From assembly GCF_014646755.1 (NCBI RefSeq), contig NZ_BMNW01000012.1:45105-109104 (forward strand): a stretch of 64,000 nucleotides of DNA, written 5' to 3'. The position numbers and the translations under genes are program-made. This document shows positions 59,323 to 64,000 of this stretch, one piece after another (position 1 is the stretch's first letter; each line of letters opens with the position of its first letter). The notes beneath the pieces were generated by a model that was given only the letters and a program-made list of their open reading frames with translations, made no database searches and was not told where the DNA came from. The stretch is from Pseudomonas asuensis. GTDB lineage: Bacteria; Pseudomonadota; Gammaproteobacteria; Pseudomonadales; Pseudomonadaceae.

Positions 59323-60315
59323 ATGTTCGGCCTGATCAAAACATGGAAGGCGCTTTCAGCTCGCGGGATCATGGGTATCAATCGGCGTAACGCCGATTAT
59401 GTACTCAAGTACAACAAGCGCAGCCTATATCCTGTTGTAGACGACAAGATCCTGACCAAGCAGAGAGCAATCGAGGCAGGCATTAATGTCCCCGATTTGT
59501 ACGGGATCATCTCGACGGAGCACGATATAGGGAAGATCGACACTATTATCGAGCAGCACCAGGACTTTGTAGTTAAACCGGCACAAGGTGCAGGCGGCGA
59601 TGGAATCCTGGTTATTGCCGACCGTTTCGAAGGCCGCCTGAAAACAGTGTCCGGCAAGATCGTCAGCCGATCGGATATGGAGTATCACATTTCCAGCATC
59701 CTTTCAGGCCTCTATTCACTCGGCGGACACAGGGATCGGGTGCTGATCGAATACCGTGTCATTCCTGACGAGCTGTTTCGTAACATCAGTTATGAGGGCG
59801 TGCCGGACATTCGTATCATTGTCCTGATGGGGTATCCGGTCATGGCCATGCTACGCTTGCCGACGCGGCAGTCCGGGGGCAAGGCCAATCTGCACCAAGG
59901 CGCTATTGGCGTGGGCGTAGACCTGGCAACCGGGCTCACGCTTCGTGGTACGTGGCTGAATGCCAAGATCGAAAAGCATCCGGATACAGCCCACCCGGTA
60001 GACGGTGTACAACTGCCGGACTGGGATGGGTTTATGCGCCTGGCCGCTTCCTGCTATGAGCTGTCTGGGCTAGGTTACATTGGTGTCGATATGGTACTCG
60101 ACAAGGATAAAGGCCCCTTGATTCTTGAGCTTAATGCACGGCCTGGCCTGAATATTCAAATTGCCAATGACAGCGGTCTTACCTTGCGGGCCCAAGCGGT
60201 AGAAGCCCGCCTCGCCGAGATGCAGGCCCAGGGTATCGTTGAAACTGCAGAAGAGCGCGTGGCCTTTTCTCAAGGCTTGTTTGGCCACGTCTCTCGACCC
60301 ACAGCGACTCTCTAG
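59323..60315 (+). CDS. alpha-L-glutamate ligase-like ATP-grasp protein (RimK type)
   Basis: 330-residue cytoplasmic ATP-grasp enzyme expected to join an amino acid to a protein or peptide carboxyl or amino group. ATP-binding VVKPAQGAGGDGILVI (about 86-101) and the metal-binding ELNARPGLNIQIAN near residue 272 are intact. Close to the RimK family that adds Glu to ribosomal S6, but substrate unknown here. Last gene of a three-gene module with the retropepsin-like and 7TM proteins; pabB follows six bases later. PA1766-like (recalled). Confidence 0.87.
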   Translation: MFGLIKTWKALSARGIMGINRRNADYVLKYNKRSLYPVVDDKILTKQRAIEAGINVPDLYGIISTEHDIGKIDTIIEQHQDFVVKPAQGAGGDGILVIADRFEGRLKTVSGKIVSRSDMEYHISSILSGLYSLGGHRDRVLIEYRVIPDELFRNISYEGVPDIRIIVLMGYPVMAMLRLPTRQSGGKANLHQGAIGVGVDLATGLTLRGTWLNAKIEKHPDTAHPVDGVQLPDWDGFMRLAASCYELSGLGYIGVDMVLDKDKGPLILELNARPGLNIQIANDSGLTLRAQAVEARLAEMQAQGIVETAEERVAFSQGLFGHVSRPTATL

Positions 60316-60321
60316 ACAGAC

Positions 60322-61725
60322 ATGTGTACCTGCACGCTCTATTCTCTTCCCTATCAAGCGGATCCTGGTGATTTTTTCGAGCGTATCCGTAAGGCGGACG
60401 GCGCCATTCTGCTGGATTCAGGCAGACCTGTAGCCACTCGTGGACGATATGACCTGCTTAGCGCCTGGCCACTGGAAAATCTCGTTCCAGCACCGCAAGA
60501 GTCAGGCAATGCTTTTTTCGATCGCCTTCGTCGAGCACTTGCCACGCTCGGCAAGGCACAGCTTCCCGCCGGGGTAGATCTGCCTTTTGCGGGCGGTATC
60601 ATGGGTTATCTGAACTACGACTTTGGCCGCCGCCTGGAGCGTCTTCCCACTCAGGCCCAGGATGACCTGATGCTGCCTGATGCCCGGTTAGGCTTGTATG
60701 GCTGGGCGTTAATTACCGATCATGAACTGCAGACCAGTCAGCTGGTATTTCACCCAACATTAAGTAAGGCTGAATGCTCGCGCCTGACTGATCTCTTTAC
60801 CCAGCCGATTACTTCAAGCCAAAGCGTGCCGTTCCGTCTTGAAGGGCCTTTTCAGGCAAATCTGACTAAAGAGCACTATCGGAAGCAAATCGAGCGGACT
60901 CAAGCCTATATCACGGCTGGAGATTGCTACCAAATCAATTTCACCCAGCGCTTCCAGGCACCCTGCTCAGGCTCAGACTGGCATGCCTATCGTGCACTGC
61001 GAGCCGCCTGCCCTACCCCCTTTTCCGGTTACCTGCCGATCGAAGGGGGCGCTATTCTCAGCCATTCGCCCGAGCGCTTCATTCAAGTGCGTAATGGACA
61101 CGTGGAAACACGGCCTATCAAAGGCACACGACCACGAAGCCTGAATCCAGCAGAGGATGCAGCACTCGCAGACGCGCTATTAGCCAGCCCCAAAGACCGC
61201 GCTGAAAACGTGATGATTGTTGATCTCTTGCGCAACGATTTAGGTCGTAGCTGTCGAGTTGGCTCAGTAAAGGTTCCTGAGTTATTTACTTTGGAAAGCT
61301 ACCCCAATGTGCATCACCTGGTTAGCAGCGTGACGGGTGAGTTGGCAGCTAATTGCGATGTATTCGATCTGTTGGCCGGAAGTTTTCCAGGAGGCTCAAT
61401 CACGGGGGCTCCCAAGATCCGGGCAATGGAAATCATTGATGAGCTGGAGCCAACTCGTCGCTCTATCTATTGTGGGTCCCTGCTCTATATCGATGTACGA
61501 GGCGAAATGGATAGCTCCATCGCCATTCGCAGTGTTCTGATCAAAGATGGCATGGCCAGTTGTTGGGGGGGAGGAGCGATCGTCAGGGATTCAGAGTGGC
61601 AGGATGAATACGACGAGTCGGTTGCCAAAGTACGCGTACTGTTGAGCACCCTGGAAGCACAGGTGCTGACGAATGGCGCTACGCCGTGCAGCCCAGACGG
61701 GGCTTTGTTACCATGCTCGCCTTGA
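60322..61725 (+). CDS. pabB: aminodeoxychorismate synthase component I
   Basis: Aminates chorismate to 4-amino-4-deoxychorismate for folate. 467 residues: N-terminal TrpE-like domain and chorismate-binding domain with PIKGTRPRS, in which the Lys is the PabB nucleophile and differs from TrpE (PIAGTR), DLLRNDLGR, and FPGGSITGAPKIRAMEII. The start ATG lacks a clear ribosome site and lies six bases after the ligase gene, so translation may be coupled. Confidence 0.95.
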   Translation: MCTCTLYSLPYQADPGDFFERIRKADGAILLDSGRPVATRGRYDLLSAWPLENLVPAPQESGNAFFDRLRRALATLGKAQLPAGVDLPFAGGIMGYLNYDFGRRLERLPTQAQDDLMLPDARLGLYGWALITDHELQTSQLVFHPTLSKAECSRLTDLFTQPITSSQSVPFRLEGPFQANLTKEHYRKQIERTQAYITAGDCYQINFTQRFQAPCSGSDWHAYRALRAACPTPFSGYLPIEGGAILSHSPERFIQVRNGHVETRPIKGTRPRSLNPAEDAALADALLASPKDRAENVMIVDLLRNDLGRSCRVGSVKVPELFTLESYPNVHHLVSSVTGELAANCDVFDLLAGSFPGGSITGAPKIRAMEIIDELEPTRRSIYCGSLLYIDVRGEMDSSIAIRSVLIKDGMASCWGGGAIVRDSEWQDEYDESVAKVRVLLSTLEAQVLTNGATPCSPDGALLPCSP

Positions 61726-61748
61726 CTTATTAGCGCTGGAGCCTTGTC

Positions 61749-62369
61749 ATGTCACTTGATCTGGACCGCATCAATGCCGAGTTCGCCAATCAGCCAGAGC
61801 AGCTCGTTGCCTGGGCATTGAGCCTTGGCAAGCCGGCTATCTGCACAACCAACTTTCGTCCGTTTGAGGCGGTTATTCTTCACATGGTAACGCGGGTGAA
61901 GCCCGACATTCCTGTGGTATGGATGGACAATGGCTACAATACCGAAGCGACTTATCGCTTTGCCGATGAGGTTACCCGGGCACTAGACCTGAACCTGATC
62001 ACTTATCTGCCCAAGCGGTCCCGAGCTCATCGCGAAGCGATTGACGGTCCTGTACCTGGACTGGACGACCCGCGTCATGACGCATTTACCGAAGAAGTAA
62101 AGCTTGAGCCGTTTGCTCGCGCACTGCGTGAGATGGCTCCCAGCGTCTGGTTTACTGCATTGCGCGCAAGCGACACCGCTGTACGTGCACAGATGCAGCC
62201 GGTCAGCATCAATCAGGACGGTCTAATCAAAGTTGCCCCTCTACTGAGCTGGACGTCTAAAGACCTGTACCAGTATTTAGTCGAGCATAACCTGCCAAAC
62301 AACTTCGACTACTTCGACCCTACCAAGGGCGAAGAGAATCGTGAATGCGGTTTGCATACCCAGCACTGA
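61749..62369 (+). CDS. short PAPS-reductase-family protein (CysH-like)
   Basis: 206 residues, cytoplasmic. It has the adenine-nucleotide alpha-hydrolase fold of 3-phosphoadenylyl-sulfate reductases and ends in ECGLHTQH, whose Cys is the catalytic residue of CysH. The Cys-Cys and Cys-X2-Cys cluster motifs of the assimilatory Pseudomonas APS reductase are absent, so it is of the cluster-free type, and it is about 40 residues shorter than E. coli CysH (244), mainly in the last third. GGAG precedes the ATG. It sits after pabB where cysH stands in P. aeruginosa, there with thrH in between (recalled). It may be a CysH or a paralogue with another sulfonucleotide substrate. Confidence 0.72.
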   Translation: MSLDLDRINAEFANQPEQLVAWALSLGKPAICTTNFRPFEAVILHMVTRVKPDIPVVWMDNGYNTEATYRFADEVTRALDLNLITYLPKRSRAHREAIDGPVPGLDDPRHDAFTEEVKLEPFARALREMAPSVWFTALRASDTAVRAQMQPVSINQDGLIKVAPLLSWTSKDLYQYLVEHNLPNNFDYFDPTKGEENRECGLHTQH

Positions 62370-62376
62370 TAAAGCG

Positions 62377-62406
62377 AAAAGCCACTCCAGCGGAGTGGCT
62401 TTTTTT
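62377..62406 (+). terminator. bidirectional terminator between the CysH-like gene and the MFS gene
   Basis: GCCACTCC/GGAGTGGC stem (62381-62388 and 62392-62399), loop AGC, four A before and seven T after; convergent genes on both sides. Confidence 0.92.
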
Positions 62407-62418
62407 ATACGGCAGGGT

Positions 62419-63714
62419 TCAGGAGGACGAGGCAGTCTTGAGCGAGAGGCGGCGCTCTAGCTGGTTATACACAACCCATGTCATCAGAAGGCCTATGCAC
62501 AGTACGCCTGCCAGGAAATACAGGCCGGACGATAGCGTACCAGTGTAGGTTTTAAGTGCACCGATACCAAACGGCCCAATATAGCCACCCAGATTTCCTA
62601 CCGAGTTAATCAATGCAATAGCAGCGGCAGCACTGGCACCCGAGAAAAAGCGACCCGGCAAAGTCCAAAAGACCGCTGTACAGGAAAACAGACTAAAGGC
62701 AGCCAGGCACAGAGCACCTAATTGCAGGGCCGGTGCACTCAAATAGGCGCTGAAAAAGAACCCTATGGCACCTAGTGCATAGAGAACGGCCAGGTGCCCG
62801 TAGCGATCATTCAGACGATCCGAACTGCGTGGAATCAATAAAAGCCCGATGGCACCGAACAGGTAAGGCACTGAGGATACAAACCCGGTCATGATATCGC
62901 TTCCGCCAAACTGATGAATCAGTGTTGGCAGCCAGAGGCCCAAACCATAAATACTCAAAGTCACTGGCAGATAAAACAGGGCTAGCAGCAGAACGCGCTT
63001 GTCTTTAAGTGCATGAAGCGGATTGCCATGACTGGTCTGACCATACTCCTGCGAATCTTTTTCAAGCTCATTTGCCAGCCAGCTCTTTTCATCGGCAGAT
63101 AGCCATTTCACTTTGGCCGGATCATCCGGGAGAAAGCGCAGGGTCGGCCATGCCAGTAGAACCGCAGGCGTACCGATAATGATGAATAGCCATTGCCAGC
63201 CATGCAGCCCCATCACACCATCCATGCCTAGGAGCGCCCCGGAAAGCGGCCCCGTTACCATCATGGCGATAGGTTGGGAAAGAATGAAAAAGCCCAGGAT
63301 CTTGCCGCGATGGCGTATTGGATACCATTGCGTGATGTAGAACAGAACCCCAGGAAAAAATCCCGCCTCGGCGACACCCAGCAGAAACCTCATTACATAG
63401 AAACTAGTCGGCCCCTGGATAAACGCCATACCAATGGTAATCGCGCCCCATGTAATCAAAATCCGGGCAAACCAACGGCGGGCCCCAAACCGTGTCAGGA
63501 ACAGGTTACTGGGTACTTCGAACAAAAAGTAACCAATAAAAAACAACCCTGCCCCCATCCCATAAGCTGCATCGCTGATGCCAATGTCAGCACCCATATG
63601 CAGCTTGGCAAACCCAACAGCGGAACGGTCTACATAAGCCACAAGATACAACAAGATAAGGAAAGGAATGAGTTTGAGTGTAATGAGGCGGATCAGCCGC
63701 ATTTCTGGGCTCAT
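62419..63714 (-). CDS. MFS transporter of the anion:cation symporter family (sugar acid uptake likely)
   Basis: 431-residue, 12-helix permease. The ACS family hallmark in helix 1 (LYLVAYVDRSAVGFAKLHM) and the loop R-G-K motif (RHRGKILGFF) are present; FADE-type members take up galactonate, glucarate, phthalate and similar acids. Divergent from an IlvD/Edd-type dehydratase gene at the right edge, so a sugar acid such as arabonate or galactonate is the likely substrate. The ATG at 63714 has GGAG eight bases upstream; a TTG six bases earlier lies too close to that site. Confidence 0.88.
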   Translation of the reverse strand: MSPEMRLIRLITLKLIPFLILLYLVAYVDRSAVGFAKLHMGADIGISDAAYGMGAGLFFIGYFLFEVPSNLFLTRFGARRWFARILITWGAITIGMAFIQGPTSFYVMRFLLGVAEAGFFPGVLFYITQWYPIRHRGKILGFFILSQPIAMMVTGPLSGALLGMDGVMGLHGWQWLFIIIGTPAVLLAWPTLRFLPDDPAKVKWLSADEKSWLANELEKDSQEYGQTSHGNPLHALKDKRVLLLALFYLPVTLSIYGLGLWLPTLIHQFGGSDIMTGFVSSVPYLFGAIGLLLIPRSSDRLNDRYGHLAVLYALGAIGFFFSAYLSAPALQLGALCLAAFSLFSCTAVFWTLPGRFFSGASAAAAIALINSVGNLGGYIGPFGIGALKTYTGTLSSGLYFLAGVLCIGLLMTWVVYNQLERRLSLKTASSS

Positions 63715-63884
63715 AGCCAAGTCTCCGATTGTTTTTGTTATGTACGACCTGAGAGTAACAGCCGCACTGGGTGATATGGACTATAAAGTAATACTTTTTA
63801 CTCAACAACACTTCACACAAAAGCTTATTAAGTCTAAATTCTGACCAATGCTTACGTTTAGTATGACAAATAAGAGTCAACAAT

Positions 63885-64000
63885 ATGCCTGAAAAGAAAA
63901 CCACCCTGCGCTCGGCCCAGTGGTTTGGCAATGCCGACAAGAACGGCTTTATGTACCGCAGCTGGATGAAGAACCAGGGTATCCCGGACCATGAGTTTCA
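63885..64000 (+). CDS. IlvD/Edd-family dehydratase, first 38 residues (runs off the right edge)
   Basis: The ATG at 63885 opens MPEKKTTLRSAQWFGNADKN, continuing with FMYRSWMKNQGIPDHEF to the edge. This matches the start of the sugar-acid branch of the IlvD/Edd family (L-arabonate or D-xylonate dehydratases and similar), which begin with a Leu-Arg-Ser-x-x-Trp-Phe motif and RSWMKNQG. The cluster cysteines lie outside the window. Divergent from an ACS-family transporter with a 170-base control region, which suggests a sugar-acid catabolic locus. Confidence 0.72.
   Translation, partial: MPEKKTTLRSAQWFGNADKNGFMYRSWMKNQGIPDHEF

Noticed and set aside
61749..62369. CysH-like gene as a truncated pseudogene
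   Set aside because: It ends normally with the catalytic ECGLH motif, has a good ribosome site and is followed at once by a terminator.
63863..63892. Nine-codon frame overlapping the dehydratase start
   Set aside because: Overlaps the true start out of frame with no ribosome site; too short to claim as a leader peptide.

Overview
This 64 kb window is ordinary chromosomal DNA from a gammaproteobacterium of the family Pseudomonadaceae (Pseudomonas or a close relative), with G+C content that looks clearly below the P. aeruginosa level. The assignment rests on blocks typical of Pseudomonas: fabA-fabB beside a PA1611-type hybrid kinase, cmaX-crfX-cmpX-sigX-oprF, gltA-sdhCDAB-sucAB-lpdG-sucCD-braB-htpG, and argG-motY-pyrC-rnt-bfd-bfr. 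PAO1 locus numbers used here are recalled from memory, not looked up. I found no rRNA, tRNA, insertion sequence, phage, integron or CRISPR array. The window is densely packed housekeeping sequence with small accessory patches.

Layout. 1-2.8 kb (minus): alpha/beta hydrolase fragment, hotdog thioesterase, SixA, DUF4389 protein, GpsA. 3.0-6.8 kb (plus): hybrid histidine kinase, then fabA-fabB (unsaturated fatty acid synthesis). 7.1-8.5 kb: FucP/GluP-type sugar transporter and, on the minus strand, a 35-residue CcoM-like cytochrome oxidase subunit with its own Anr/FNR box and terminator. 8.6-12.7 kb: AlkB and a coupled small protein, then RapA. 12.7-16.7 kb (minus): MOSC protein, CheV with two sigma-28 promoters, Dcd, ApbC/Mrp. 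16.8-24.5 kb (plus): MetG, an Fe-siderophore-type ABC importer, a stand-alone soluble RnfB-like protein with a long repeat tail, Nth and a PA3496-family small protein. 24.6-26.9 kb (minus): ArgG and MotY. 27.1-29.9 kb (plus): PyrC, RNase T, Bfd, Bfr.

30-46.1 kb is mostly minus strand: dienelactone-hydrolase-like protein, HtpG (sigma-32 promoter), BraB, and the TCA-cycle cluster sucD-sucC-lpdG-sucB-sucA-sdhB-sdhA-sdhD-sdhC, with a heptad-repeat lipoprotein on the plus strand. GltA is divergent from sdhC, so citrate synthase, 2-oxoglutarate dehydrogenase, succinyl-CoA synthetase and succinate dehydrogenase sit together. 47.8-53.7 kb (minus): the envelope-stress block OprF, SigX, CmpX, CrfX and CmaX, then RraA, a Rieske ferredoxin and a hydrolase whose nucleophile serine is missing. 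PpsA and its regulator PpsR are divergent at 56 kb. They are followed by a three-gene module (retropepsin-like protease, 7TM inactive transglutaminase, RimK-like ATP-grasp ligase), PabB and a short PAPS-reductase-family protein. The right edge holds a divergent pair: an ACS-family transporter and the start of an IlvD/Edd-type dehydratase, probably for sugar acids.

Most transcription units end in clear GC-rich hairpins with T-runs, many of them bidirectional between convergent genes. The best candidates for new work are the RnfB-like protein with its C-terminal repeats, the ATP-grasp/7TM-transglutaminase/retropepsin module, the unannotated ccoM unit, and the promoters tying CheV and MotY to the flagellar sigma factor.
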